A stretch of DNA of 64,000 bases from Petunia secreta. Lineage: Eukaryota; Streptophyta; Magnoliopsida; Solanales; Solanaceae. Location of the stretch: NCBI GenBank assembly GCA_029990175.1, contig JARKIP010000023.1, positions 19,735,501 to 19,799,500 on the forward strand. Direction: 5' to 3'. Numbering within the stretch: the first letter of the stretch is position 1; every line of letters starts with the position of its first letter. Below, in pieces: positions 45,433-58,275 of the stretch. The translations under genes and the position numbers were made by a program. A model generated the notes under the pieces. That model was not told the DNA's origin and made no database searches. It worked only from the letters and a program-made list of their open reading frames with translations.

Positions 45433-48400
45433 TCAATGACTTGGATCAGGATTGAATTTTAAAGCTTCCCTCCAGATGAGCTCCTTGATATTGTCTTCAG
45501 TGAAGGATGGCTGCTCAAAATCCAAACTGAAAGGCCTAGGACAAACAGGTTCCTCATTGATATCATGAAGAGGTGCCAAGTATGGATGGCACAGAGCTTC
45601 ATCCACTGCAATAATCCAAGAAAAAGGTCATTAACCAGCAAATTTTGTTGTTCAAACAGAACATATTTAGTAGACCTATTCTTTATCTTTCAATAGCATT
45701 TAGTAAATATAAAATGGAAAAAAATCCCTTCATAAATCTTTTACCAGTAATACGCCTGCTTGGATCAAAGATGAGCATCTTTTCAAGCAAATCTACAGCT
45801 CGGGGAGATGAATTTGGGAATCTGGCAGAAAATTGTTGCCTCGGGTATCGTGGGAGCTGCCTAACATATCTCCGGGCATTATTACTCCGGAGAAACCCAA
45901 GACTGGCATCATCAGGTGAGCCTATGAGCTATTGAAAAAGCAAAAGAGATCATGTCAGATCGAACTGGCTGATCTGCTTGAAGCTTAAAGGAACTTTTAG
46001 ATGAATGCAGATTAACAGAGATTGTAGATAAATGAGTACCAAAGGTGCAGAAAGTTCAACTAGTTAACAAAGATCAGAAGGAGAGATCGCACATGGATCT
46101 CCTCCTTTTTAAAGGTTAGATCGCCATCACTATTCAATGTACTTCTGCTAAAGCTAAGATAACTGTAAGGATGATGCATGAATGTTGAATTACAAATCTA
46201 TCTACTAGTTTACCTCAGTGATAAGTCTCAACTGGTGCACATAATCCCTGCCAGGAAAAAGAGGTTGTCTTGTCAATATTTCACCAAGTATGCAGCCTAC
46301 TGACCAAACATCAATTGCCGACGTATATTCTGAACAATTTAGTAGCAACTCTGGTGCACGATACCATCGTGTCACACAATATTCCATCATGAAATCTGTC
46401 TCAGACGTTGTCCTTGCAAGACCAAAATCTCCAATCTTTAGGTCACATTTTGAATTGACTAGCAAATTGCTGGGTTTTAGATCACGATGCAAGATGTTGG
46501 CAGAGTGAATGTACTTAAGTCCTCGCAATATTTGGTACAGAAAATGCTACAAAATCAAAGAAGGCGATTAATCATGTTATGATGTATAAAGCAATGGTGC
46601 TAAATCCCAAATGAGTACACTTCAATATGGAAATATGAAACAACAATTAAAGTTCTCTCTATATATTTGTAAATATAGATCAGATTTACAATATGCGGAT
46701 CATGCATAGTTATCAACTGACAGATAATTTCTGTCCTGTCACGCCTGTTGAACAAAACTTTCTGATTTTTGTATCTCTGGATATGGATATCTATAAAACT
46801 AGTCAACCATTTTCTCCACGAGTTGTTTTTACACAATGGTTTTGTCAATCATTTTTTAAATAAGCCTTTAGTTAACACCATTTCAGCAGAGTTTATCAGC
46901 ATGGAGTGTTAACAAACTTGAAGAGTAGGCTGGTATGAGCAACTTTCATTGATTGTATATATAGCTACCAAGAATGTGAGAATTGCTAGAGGGTAGTCCA
47001 AAGAACTTTTTGAACTCCTATAGAAGTCATTAACTATTTAAGTGGAAAAATTAACTCAAAATCCATCCCCCACCCCTGTATGTGTGAGATCCTTTAGAAG
47101 CTCTTGTACTAATCCAGATTGCTTCGAAATGAATTTTGTGAATCTGCGGAAAATGGGAACCAGAGAAGTGTTCTGTTACTTTGAAATCTAAATAAAATGT
47201 CCGAAGGATGTATCAAGCCAACAATTCCAAGGTCCATTGATTTGATTATTTTTCAGAAGTACATCTTAAAATAGTAATCCAGATATCTGGTCAGATTAAA
47301 AAATATAACAATCATGGAATTTTTACAACGATACATGAAGAGAAGCTTACTCGACAGTGTTCATCAGTCAATGATTGGTTGGAATGAATAATCTGATGAA
47401 GATCAGTATCCATCAGTTCATAAACAATGTACACATCATTGAAATTCTTCTTTTGAGGAGGCCGTATAACATCTTTAATTGCAATTACCTGTATATTTGA
47501 AAATGTTGAATGTAACTGGGGTTCAGTATCATTAGTCACAAAATAAAAACATGCAATCTAATAGTACAAGAATATATCCATGTACTTGGAAGGGGAATAA
47601 TACTGAACAAAATGTCCAGCATAACCTGAGACATGCACATTCTTCCCATTTTTAAGAGGAAAATACTATGATTAGAGATCAACAGCATAATTATACTCTT
47701 AGGCATCTCTCCCAACTCTTTACTGAATTAGTATATTACACTTAGGCAACTTTGTATTCACTTCAAACTGTACTTCTAGTCATCTCTTCTAACTATTTAC
47801 TAAAATTATACCCTTACGGCACTTTACTTTCATTCTCCTACCTTTCTGGCCAGCAAGTCTGCTATACAGTGGCAGCCTATAATAAACTAGCTCCTATGAC
47901 AAACAAAAGGCTACCATTTCAGAGTGTGAAATTAGTTGTGTTTTCTTTTCTCTCTTTCTTCTCTTTTTTTTCCTCCCAAAATTATACATACAAGGAAGGT
48001 GTCTATAAGGTGAATACAACTGGTGAATGGTGATACCAATTATTATTGGGACAGAACCTTATGAAAATCAGTGATGTACATAATTTTATCAGCAAAATAA
48101 GCATCTTTAAAGGCATCAACATCTTTTTAGGAAACATCCTTTTCTTCAGCCTACTGTAGTGACATGGTATACAACTCAAACACCCCAAACCCCATGGCAA
48201 AAGAAAATTGCAAACTGCAATGTTAATAAACAATTAAGCCCAAGAACTGTGGCAATAGTGAAAGTCACATGCAAAGAGCAGAGGAAAGTAGCAATAGATG
48301 TGAAGTTGCTAGTGGATATACTAACATTCTCATGATCCATGTGACTGAGAAGCTTTATCTCTCGTAATGTCCTTTTTGCATCTATTACATTATCAAATGC

Positions 48401-49659
48401 ATTCCCTATCTTCTTGATAGCTACTTCCTCCCTCGTCTCCGAGTTCACAGCAGCACTGCAGCACATCAGAAAAAATTCCAACCTTTTCCATCACATTGTG
48501 ATAAATTATTAGAGGGAAAACAATGGAATAGAGGACAACGGCAACATATAAGATCCTTGCAACAGAAGCGAGAAGTTAAATAGTAGAAGACAAGTAGCAT
48601 ATAATCTAAAAATTTAAAATACCCCTAAGTAACAAAGGCTTCAACAATATTGTCACAGGATATATCACGTGTAAAGTGATCATACTCAACAACTCTCAAA
48701 AGCTTGCATTAAATTGGGGATCAAACATATGATAACTAATAGCCATTGCCCTATACCATGCAGCCACTTTAACACAGAGCAATTAGCAAGCATACATGTC
48801 ACCTTCACTCCTTCAGTGTCAACAGGCTCACAATTTATTGGAAATTCATCATGGTAGACCTGGTCTTATATCAGGAAATGACCAATTGAAGAAATGAACA
48901 TCATTAGGCGGGAGCATGATCTGATTCAGATTTTTTTCACATATCAACCACAAACTTACAAATTCACTGGACCCAATTTTGATGAATATTAGTAATGGTT
49001 AAAACTTCCACCTTTATAATAAATGAAACTCCATCTTGACTTGACACAAAATTTAAGAAAGAACGAAAGAAAGATTTTTGGTATATACCACCGTGCTTTA
49101 TAACTTAAGGTCTTATGGCTATATTATGGATTATATAAGAAGTTTAAAGTTAAATAGTTTTCAAGTGTTAAAAGATGTTTCTTGTAACGAACTAAAAATG
49201 AAAGAGTGAAATATAAATGGAATAGAGGGAGTATTTGACTGGTTTTGACACCTATATATAGACAACAATCACAAAGAGCATAAAAGAAATAGGTGAAAGA
49301 CCTTGAGTGATAACCTCAAGGTAAACAACTCAATCTCCATGCAGGAACAAGCTTTGCTCCTCTTCAGAGAGCACTATATATATATGTAAAGCAGGTGGTA
49401 ATATACTCACAAACCTGTAACTACTAAAATGAAATAAGAAAACACGGAGCCTGAATCCGTGCGTATGATAAGAGAAAAAAGTTTGTTCTTACCAAACCAT
49501 TCCATTAGCACCACGACCAATAGGTCTAATAGGAGGAATATACTTTCTTGAAACTTCAAAGAGAGTTCCATGCACATTATACTGCACATATCGACCCCCA
49601 TGAGTTGGCACTCCTCTTATGTTACCACCATGATCAGCTGAACTCGAATCAACAGACAT
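45433..49659 (-). CDS. MPK4-like: Group-B MAP kinase (MPK4-like) with MEY loop
   Basis: A serine/threonine kinase at the end of a MAPK cascade. Exons on the minus strand: 49659-49493, 48455-48326, 47488-47351, 46546-46214, 45928-45745, 45605-45433, all GT-AG, joining to 374 codons plus TGA; six exons is the usual MPK4-type structure. Features: GRYVQYNVHGTLFEVSRKY (group-B N-terminus), Gly loop IGRGANG (48-53), Lys70 in VAIKK, HRDLKPSN with Asp167, DFG Asp185, and the conserved tail SFTEDNIKELIW. The activation loop reads DFMMEYCVTRWYRAPE: Met199-Glu-Tyr replaces Thr-Glu-Tyr (codon ATG at 46387-46385, one transition from ACG). Without the threonine normal dual phosphorylation is impossible. 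All else is intact, so expression as a variant kinase is plausible. Confidence 0.95.
49027..49231. mobile_element. Stowaway MITE in MAP kinase intron 1
   Basis: The right end ATGGAATAGAGGGAG is followed by TA; inside, 'tttaagaaagaacgaaagaaag' is typical of this family. The left terminus is degraded near 49027. Confidence 0.65.
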
Positions 49660-50857
49660 AGCTAAAACACCTTCTCTTGATATACTAAACAAAAAAAAAA
49701 AAGATATTGAAACAAAAAACTTAATCAAAGATAGTCTCTCTTGAAGAAGAAGAAGAGCCTTTAGACATTTGGTTTCTTTTGTTTTCTTTGTTTCTCATTA
49801 ACTTTCAATTTTCTAGAGAGTGAGTTAGAGGGAAGGCTTGCGTGATCATGTGTCAACTTTTGAACTGGATCACTGCCCATTGTTGTTGCCCGTGAACCAA
49901 ACTCACTTTTCTTCAAGGGATGGGAGTTTGCTTTTTCCCCTTTTTCTTTCTCTTTATTGTAGTACTTAACCATTTTTTCACCATACAGGTGTATAAAGGT
50001 TTGACTACATATATTTGCATTACATGCAATAGAGAATTTTTGTGGCAACAAGTTTGTTTACGATGTTATGGAAATTTTAATTTTGCCATTCAAATGAAAG
50101 TACACTTATTGCAAGAGGAATTACTCTAGATATTAGTAATACTGTATTGGTTAATCGCTTAGAGATATACTACCGCATATATTTAAACATTTGAACCCCT
50201 GCTTTTGGAATACCTACGTAAATTAATACTAACAATTACATATATACTCTACCCAAAATCAAACACGCAAACCCCTTAAATATTAAAGGAAATCTAACAA
50301 TTTTATTTGTAAAAGTTTCGTTATATGGGAGGTTGTTGTTTGTTAGTATCTGACATGCTAACGGGAGGAGATCTGGACCAAACAGGAAGTATTATCCTAA
50401 TAAGGGCAATGAAAATAGTTGAATTACAAATATTTAGAAAAAGGATCTTAACCATAAACCACGAAGATGGTTGAAGTTGCTCAAGGACCGTGTATTGCAC
50501 CATCCAAGTATCATTAATGTTAGGGACAATTACATTGAGAGACACTCTACTTATGAAAATTACCAAAAAAGAGTCTTATTTCCCTTCTTTACCCGACCTA
50601 GCACTCCCTCCCTTCTTTTTTTTTTTTTTCTTTCACTCTATAGGCCCCCTATTTAAAGAAAAAATACCCTAGCCCCCCATTTTTCCTCTCTTTTCCTTTC
50701 TTCCTTCCCATTTTTCTCTCTTCTCTTCCCCCATTTAACCTAACGCCGCCGTCCTCCCCCCTCCCCCCCCCCCCCCACTCCTTCCACCACAACCATATCT
50801 TTATTCCCTCTCCTCCAAGCCACTGACGTCGTCTCCACCGTGGTCACCACCACCACC
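49660..50857. other. MAP kinase upstream region
   Basis: No gene. Contains the leader and promoter of the kinase gene. 50580-50850 is strongly pyrimidine-rich on the plus strand, with a poly-C run near 50760-50776, and ends in CACCACCACC, where the solo LTR inserted. Confidence 0.5.
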
Positions 50858-53800
50858 TGTCACGACCCTTTTTTCACTCAAAAAAAGATAAACTAATTTA
50901 TTAATTTTAAAAGGTCTGCGACGGTGTTGATAGGTACACAAATATTTAAGAGATTTTCGGAGTCGCCACTTGACAAGTTAAAGGTGTGCCAAGTCACCAA
51001 AGTGGTGTACCTAGAACACCTATGACTCGTTTAGTGGTCTGCGTCAGAGTTCCGGGTAAGGATCTCGGTTGACTCGAGGGAAGGTGTTAGGCACCCTCGA
51101 GTCCTGTGCTTGTGTCCTGTGCCAAACACAGTTGCTTTTGTTGACGCATTTCGACTCTTTTGAAATTGTTTATTATATATGCCTTGATTTTATTACGCTT
51201 CAATTTATTAAATGTTTGATGGTTTGAAACTCCAATCGAATATAATCGCGCGAGAACTTCACTCGTTCGAAATCTTTCGACTTAAATCAGTTAAATCGCG
51301 CAGGCACTTCACCCATTCGAAATCTCTTGACTTAATATGAGTTCCAACGAAAAATATGTATTTCCTTAATCGGATTTCAATAGAGCACCTCTATACATTT
51401 GCCTAATATCATTTGTTATTAACAGATTACAATAAAACACCTCTACACTTTTGCCTAATCGTCAGTTTCCTTTGCTCAAACTCATTTGCAAATCTAATGA
51501 GGTATTTATTTAAACTTGTATTACCAATCACCTTATTAGCCTAATCCTCACCTAATTGCAACGAAGCTGTGAAAACTTACAAATTCAAAGTTGTATGCAT
51601 TATAAGGTCTCATTCTGCCTAATAATTTATATTTGTTCAAATTTGGGAGATTCATCATCAGACCCACTATAAACATATAAGTCTAACATTTGTTTACATA
51701 AAGAAGACCAACAATATTTATTCAATGTCCACACCAAGTTCGCTTGCTTTACTTTTTTTTCTCAAATTTTCTTTTATTTAGCCATTTCAACATGACAAAT
51801 GACATAAAATGCTAACTCAAATCCGACATTACAAAATTTATTTAATCCCCTTCTTTCCTTGATAACAAGGAGATTAACAAGGAAGAAACAAGCAAACTTT
51901 TAAATGGGTCAAGCTTCGCATATCAGGGCCTTAAAGAGGCCATAGTTTACAAGTTCACCTTTAAAATAATTACCAGCAGTTCATACATAACTCAAAAGCA
52001 TTTAATAAAATACCTTGCCAACATGAAGTTAAGCACCAACAACAATAACAACGAACAGGAGAAGAAACCAGCTCTAGCAGCCCCTCAACAGACCTTTTTT
52101 ACTTGCTAACTCCCTTTATTTCTCTTCTACTTTCTCTGCTATCTATTTTTAGTTTTTTTAACTCTCTGTTCTTTTTTTTTATCAGTCTATTGCCTCACTC
52201 TTCTCTGTTGTTTTTATGTTTCTGTATCTTCCACTCCTCTCTTTCTGTTGCTTTCCCTCTCTTGTTTCAGTTCCTTTCTTTTGTTTGCTATGTTCTGTTC
52301 CTCTCTGTTTTCTGTTCTAGTTTTTTGTTTTTCTGTTCTTGCCTCACTCTTCTCTGTTTCAGTTTTTTTTTTTTATATGTTCTGTTGTTCCTCCTCTTTT
52401 TAAAGAGAGTCAAAAGATGTCAAAATAGAAGAGGGAGAGGGGGTGTGTACCAGTGCAGAGGACTAGCCCATGTGCCCCCCTCACTCATCAGATTTCAGCC
52501 CATAATTGCCTTGCATGCAAGGCTTGTACCAGAACCCCAAAAGGACAGAACTATGCTGCCACCCATGTACTTTCTTGATTCAACCTTTGACATCATCAAA
52601 CCTATGTCATCTAAATTATCTAAGCAAATCAAACCACCATGACCAAATCAACAATGAAGCAATGGAAACAAACATAGGACCTTATGTCTAAACAAACAAA
52701 GTCAGCGGACAAGGAAAAGACAAATGAATGCTCGGGAGCGTAACAGGAAGCGGCAAGTTCACTGTTCAACAGAGGTCAAATGAAAACTAACGGATTCACA
52801 TTCAAAGAGCTAAACGAACTACTGTACTCAGCCATGGACTTTATGCGACAAGGCTCGACAATTTTTCACACTTCTAGCATTTCAATATCTCAAGATTCAA
52901 ATCATGCCCTCTCAGATTCATGCTTAGACAATACCAGTCATGTTCCTCGAATTCAAATGCCTCGTTCACAGGCTGCACACTTGCGAAAATTATCATAACT
53001 CAAACTCACATAGAAATTTTGTGAGCAATTTGACGAGCTAACGATTTAAACCATTGATAATCAATATAAACAGGTATGTACGTAATCGCTTACTATCCAT
53101 CAGAAGCAACAACATGACAGTACTAATTAATGACTAAACCTAATAGAGAAAGAAACAAGGAAAACAAACTACGAGTTTCCTTTCTAACCCGTCATGAGCC
53201 ATAGCTGCGTCGTGCCTCACGAATCACCAATCGCAAGCCAAAGTTGCTGCCTCGGCGAACCTCCACTGCCCTAGCTTCCCATCGTCGTCACTATTCGGAT
53301 CAGCTCCAACCAACAGCACCAAATACCATTGAAACCCCCCTCGGATCAGCTACACTATCACACTGCAATCCAAGCATCACCATCACTGCCTCGCGCAGCC
53401 ATCAACATCGCCAAAACAGCTAGCAACCTCGTCCGCTATCACCACTGCCCTAAACTACTTCCAACGCCTCTGTCATAGCTGCGTTGTCACCATCGACTCA
53501 CCAAACTATCATCACAGCCACCGTGAAACAAATCATCGCAACCATTGCTGCCTGCTCGAAACCAATCGCTGCTCAGTTAACAAAATGCTGCCTCCACCAC
53601 CATTACATCCCTCGGATCAACAATTGCCTCGACCCCGAAAAACAGTCCCCGCAACCAAAAACAGCCCCGACAAAGCCATCGCCATACGAACAGCCTCCTC
53701 CAAATCCACCAATCTTTACAATGATCGCAAACAAACCTCCCACTGCCCTAAATCACAAAACAAATACAACATCCCTTCACATTCAATCATCGCAGCCACC

Positions 53801-54659
53801 AATATCGACTCATCACCACTATCATCCCGATATACCATAAACATTTGCATCCATATTTTCTTGTTCTAATTGAAACGATTCCAATTGGGATCGTTTCAAC
53901 TAGAAAAAGAAAAGAATGGATGAAAAAACCGAGAGAAATAGAGGAAAGCAAAACCAAAGCATAGTCGTCCCATTTTGACCAGAAAAAAAAGGGATTCCCT
54001 TGTAATCGAGTTCCAGAAACGGAATGGGGGAGAGAAAACAAAGCTGAACAATGTAAAAGCTCACCGGAAAATGGAGTGTCGCCGGGGCTAGGGTGAAACC
54101 GAATTTGAAACTTCGATCTAGAAGAATCAGTGGGAATTTTGAGAAAGTGAGTTCGAATCGGGAATGAGGACACCAAAGCGAGTCGATTGGTGTAAAATTT
54201 TGGCCGGAAATAGGTGGTTTCCGTCGTCGATGGCGAGCTCCGGTGGATGGCGAAAAGAATGCAAGAGTTTCTTTCTTTTGTTCTGGTTCATTTTGGAAAT
54301 GGGGAGATTGGGGGAAAGAATTGGGGGATTAAATGGAATATGGGCCGGGTCAGGAGTGGACCTGGGCTGTTATTTTCATTTTTGGGTTTTACAAATAGCC
54401 ATTTAAAGAAAGTCAAAACTATTTAATGCACACACTATTAAACTAGGATTAAAAACCATAAAATCGCAACATTATCGACATCAAACATGAAACTATAGTT
54501 AGACATATAACAAGTATTTTTGGTATTTTCATATTTTCCTCCTAATTAATTAACTAAATTAGTCAAATAAAACGGTAAATCTGGCAAAATTCACATAACA
54601 TTTAACACAACTATTTTAGGCAATTTTTTGGTATTTTGTGCCAAAATTAGGTGATTACA
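50858..54659. mobile_element. Ogre/Tat-type solo LTR (3.8 kb)
   Basis: The sequence begins TGTCACGACCC and ends GATTACA, flanked on both sides by CCACC (50853-50857 and 54660-54664), a perfect 5-bp duplication. Near the start are phrases I associate with Ogre/Tat LTRs (GGAGTCGCCACTTGACA, GTGTGCCAAGTCACC, AAGGTGTTAGGCACCCTCGA). There is no primer site, purine tract, internal region or second LTR, so LTR-LTR recombination removed the rest. Inside are a T/C-rich block (52090-52400) and an imperfect palindrome (53869-53898). Open frames within it show no protein motifs. Confidence 0.82.
53869..53898. other. Imperfect palindrome in the solo LTR
   Basis: The arms GAAACGATTCC and GGGATCGTTTC around AATT can form a hairpin; its role, if any, is unknown. 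Confidence 0.6.
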
Positions 54660-54664
54660 CCACC

Positions 54665-55587
54665 GTCGCAGCTTCTTCTTCTTCTTTTTTTTTTTTTTAA
54701 ATAACAGTGTCGATTCTCCATTGTACATTTCGGTCAAAACTCCGGTGAGTTTGTTTTAAAAAGTTGTTTATTAAGTTTCTTCTTTTTCTTCATTTTTTTC
54801 ATAAAAATTCATTGAGATCTACTAGTTTCTTGTTAAAACTTTTGTTTAATATTTAGATTTAGTGTTTTTCTTGTATAAAACTGTATAGATCTGGGATATT
54901 TGTTAAGCTTTTGTGTAAAATCTGTCTGAAGCACTGTTTAAAATTATTTTTGCGAGTTTATATAATTTTATACATCTTTATACAATTCTAGAAACGTGTA
55001 TAAAATGTATAAATATGTATATGTACGTATTGACAGTGTATAAACACATTCTATCAACTTTTGTAAATTTGTATAAAGCTGTATATACGTGTATGAACAA
55101 TGAATAAAGTTGTATAAATTTAGATTTGTGCACTATTTATGGATGTTTGTATAAGATTTATATTTTTTGTGTATATTTTTGTATTTTCCTTCTTGCATAC
55201 ACATTTTTCTATGTATTTACATGTATAATTTATTATTTTGATAGATTTAGGTGTATAAAATTATCAAAAAATAATTATTTAAACAAATCCACAACTAAAA
55301 TAAGCAAATCCGGCGAGATCCATTGAATTTTTCGTTTTCCGGCCACCGGCTGGTGGCGGCAGCGGTGGCGGCTCAGTTTTCGGTGGTGGCCAGGGGTGGG
55401 GGAGGGTGGGGGAGTGGCTCCTAAGTTTTAATTTAAATGAGTGCTATGTTATGTAATTTTAAAAATAAGGGGTGCTATGTTGTGTAATTTAAAAATAAGG
55501 GGGGTGCTATGGATGAAATATGGCCCCTCATTTGTAATTTTCTGTTGTGGGTTGCCTAATTTTGAAATTCTCCCTTAATGTTATGCT
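54665..55587. other. Spacer with TGTATAAA-rich tract
   Basis: No gene. 54870-55260 repeats 'tgtataaa' and 'tgtatatg' phrases many times. 55340-55410 is GGTGG-rich. 55440-55510 has three near-copies of 'aggggtgctatg'. The origin is unclear, possibly another degraded element split by the solo LTR. Confidence 0.5.
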
Positions 55588-55592
55588 TTAAG

Positions 55593-55976
55593 TGTTACGT
55601 GTTTTGGGTCTAGAAATTTTAGTTTGCAATGAATATTAATGTTATTATTTTAGAATAGGATTTATGTTTTCTAGTTACTTAAGAATTAGAATTTTTATTA
55701 TTCTAGAATATTCTTTAGGGTTTCTAGCTTCAGGGTTTAGTTTTCCTGATGTAACTCCCCATTTAAAAGGCACATTGAAGAAATGAAACCTAAGTCATAC
55801 TTCAACAAAAGAAACAAGAGATCAGAGTTCTCTCTTTATGAGCTCTAAGGTCAAAGCTCCCTTTAACGAGCCTAAGATTGGAGCTCCCTTTGAGAAACCC
55901 TATTATCTTCACCGTCCGGTGATCCGATCCCAAGACCATAACAACCGCCCCGTGACCCGATCCTGGGACCATAACA
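55593..55976 (+). repeat. TRIM 5' LTR
   Basis: Contains a duplicated 'ggtcaaagctccctttaacgag'-like passage and two 'gaccataacaac' tails. It is longer than the 3' LTR at this end. Confidence 0.9.
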
Positions 55977-56206
55977 ACTTGGTATCAGAGCTTAACACGA
56001 TGGGCGATGAAATCAAATCAATTTGGCAACAGGAAAGAGCGGCTATGGAGGAAGTCGTGAAAGCTAGGGTTTCTGACATGAAGAAACTCGTGGAAGACAC
56101 TGAGACCAATACAAGTGTGAAACAAAGGAGACGATGTGGATAACTTTTGTCAGTCTTATTCGGATCTCGAGCTTGAGGACAAGCTCGGTCTTCAAAAGCG
56201 GAGTAA

Positions 56207-56575
56207 TGTTACGTGTTTTTGGTCTAGGAATTTTAGTTTGAAATAATTATTATTATTATTATTATTATTATTATTTTAATTCTTGAATAGGATTTATGTT
56301 TTCTAGTTACTTAAGGATTAGGGTTTTTATTATTCTAGAATATTCTTAGGGTTTCTAGTTTCTTTAGGGTTGTTTTCCTGATATAACTCCCTATTTAAAG
56401 GCCACATTGGATGAATGAAACCTAAGTTATAATTCAACAAAAGAAACAAGAGATCAGAGTTCTCTATTAATGAACTCTAAGGTCAAAGCTCCTTTTAATA
56501 AGCCTAAGGTTGGAGCTCACTTTGACGAGCCCTATTATCTTTACCGCCCCATGACTCGATTCCGGGACCATAACA
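56207..56575 (+). repeat. TRIM 3' LTR
   Basis: Similar to the 5' LTR but with a (TTA)n expansion at about 56241-56276 and a deletion near its end. Confidence 0.9.
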
Positions 56576-56705
56576 TTAAGGCATTGCATTGAAAATCTAT
56601 CAACAATTTGGCCGACATTTCCCAACGAGAAAGTACTCCTTAGGAGATTCATAGGTACTAAAGCTTTGTATATGTCAAGTTTCATACATACTTATTATCT
56701 TTTAT

Positions 56706-58275
56706 GTGGCATTCCTATTTATTGATCATGTAGACAAACATGCATCTAAACTTTTAGCACCAAGCTTAATTCCCTACCACCTTGTCGTGGACCATTCAAC
56801 CATAAAATTTCACTTCTACCTGATGCTCAACTTGTTAACAAAAGACCTTACCGATATCCTTCTTTTAAGAAAGATGTTATTGAGAAACTTGTTGACTAGA
56901 TGTTGGATCAAGGAATCATATATAACGCAAAGTGGTAGCCCTTATGCTTCACCGTGATTCTTGTAAGCCAGAAAGGTGGAATATGAAGACTTTGCATTGA
57001 CTACAGGGAGCTTAAAAAGTTAACCATCAAGGACAAATTCCCTACTCCCATGGTCGAGAACCTGCTTGATGAGTTAGGAAACTCTTCACTTTTCTCAAAG
57101 GTTGACTACGGTCTGGATATCATCAACTACACATGGCAGATGATGACATTAAAATACAACTTTTCAAACTCATTCCGGCCATTATGAATTTTTGGTAATA
57201 CCCTTTGGCCTCACTAATGCTCCTTTTATATTTCAAGAGCTAATGAATTTCATTTTTCATAATCATTAATGTAAGTTTGTATTAGTCTCTTTCGATGATA
57301 TATTGGTTTACAAGAATTCTTTTGATGAGCATTTGTACCATTTGGAGATTGTTTTCAAGGTGGAGCATAAACTATTTGCTAAGGCTTCTAAGTGCACTTT
57401 TGGAGCATCTGAAATTGAATAATTAGGACATATAATTTCATCTCAAGGGGTTGCCACATATCCTAAAAATATTCAAGCTATTAATGATTAGCCTTTGCCT
57501 GTAATATCAAACAACTTTGTAGCTTCCTCGGTCTAGCTGCTTATTATCACATGTGTATTAGAAATTATGGAGCAATCTATTGCAAACTAAGGAGCAACTT
57601 TGATCTTACAAAAATTTTACACTCAATTTTTTGTTTCACTCAAACTCTAGCACCTTTCTTTCTTTTCTCTCGTGAACTCACTTTTTCTCTCTTGCATTGC
57701 TTTGCTTGCTTGGTTACAACTCAGGTGAACCACCTCTATTTATAGGTGGTGATGGAAGGATCTAGTGAAGGAATTTCTACTACCCTTCTCTAGAATACTC
57801 CTAACTACATATTCTAGACATGCACTTTCTAGAATTTTTCTAGAATTCTCATTCTAGCCTAGCCTTTGAATTATCTAGAATTGTTCTAGATTTTTCCTCC
57901 TTTACATTATCTTGACTACTCTAGAATATTCTAAGAAGTTCACAAATAAAGTTGGTGATGATACTATTATATTTTAACACAATCAACCATCATCTTACTA
58001 AGCTCCTTAAGAAGAATGAATATCATTGGACCGATAAAGCAACTGCAGCTTTCAACTTTCTTAAGAAGGCCTTAACCAAAGCACATGCACTTGCTCTACC
58101 TAATTATTCCTTAAGTTTCTTATGCATGTCGTATAGCTATTTGGGCTATTTTTATGCAGAAGCGTCATCCAATTGATGGCCCTGAGGCACCAAGCTTTAC
58201 CAATTTACGACCGTGAGTTGCTGACCGTTGTGTTCGCTGTTACCAGATGGTCGCTATACCTCTTGGGACGGCCAT
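56706..58275 (+). pseudogene. Ty3-gypsy reverse transcriptase/RNase H relic
   Basis: Frame-jumping translation still shows RT order: KLVDQMLDQGI, SGSPYASPV, RLCIDYRELKKLTIKDKFP, FGNTLWPH-type box, SFDDILVYKNSFDEHLYHL (catalytic DD), KCTFGASEIE and LGHIISSQGVA. RNase H then begins after a solo-LTR insertion: LLKKNEYHWTDKATAAFNFL and IYDRELLTVVFAVTRWS. It is cut off at about 58275 by a copia element. Many stops and shifts; long dead. No LTRs of its own are recognised. Confidence 0.88.
57578..57979 (-). mobile_element. Solo LTR within the gypsy relic
   Basis: 402 bp flanked by CAATC on both sides (57573-57577, 57980-57984). Removing it and one repeat copy restores the gypsy reading frame (GAI-NHHLTKLLKKN). 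On the minus strand it starts TGTTAAAATATAATAG and has TATAAATA (57744-57737). The region upstream of that box carries TTCTAGAA at 57827-57834 and 57838-57845 and GAATATTC at 57924-57931. Confidence 0.9.

Larger units (their letters stand above)
55593..56575 (+). mobile_element. Miniature LTR element (TRIM-like)
   Basis: 983 bp in total. LTRs 55593-55976 (384 bp) and 56207-56575 (369 bp) run from TGTTACGTG to CCATAACA, flanked by perfect TTAAG duplications (55588-55592, 56576-56580). The tRNA-Met primer site is at 55980-55991. The internal region is just 230 bp: a gag start (MGDEIKSIWQQERAAMEEVV) fused nearly directly to a gypsy-like pol terminus (LELEDKLGL). It is thus an internal-deletion derivative that kept what reverse transcription needs. 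Confidence 0.92.

Noticed and set aside
53484..53869. Overlapping proline/histidine-rich open frames (118 and 94 codons)
   Set aside because: They lie in a C-rich part of the Ogre-type solo LTR with no protein-family features or splice context.
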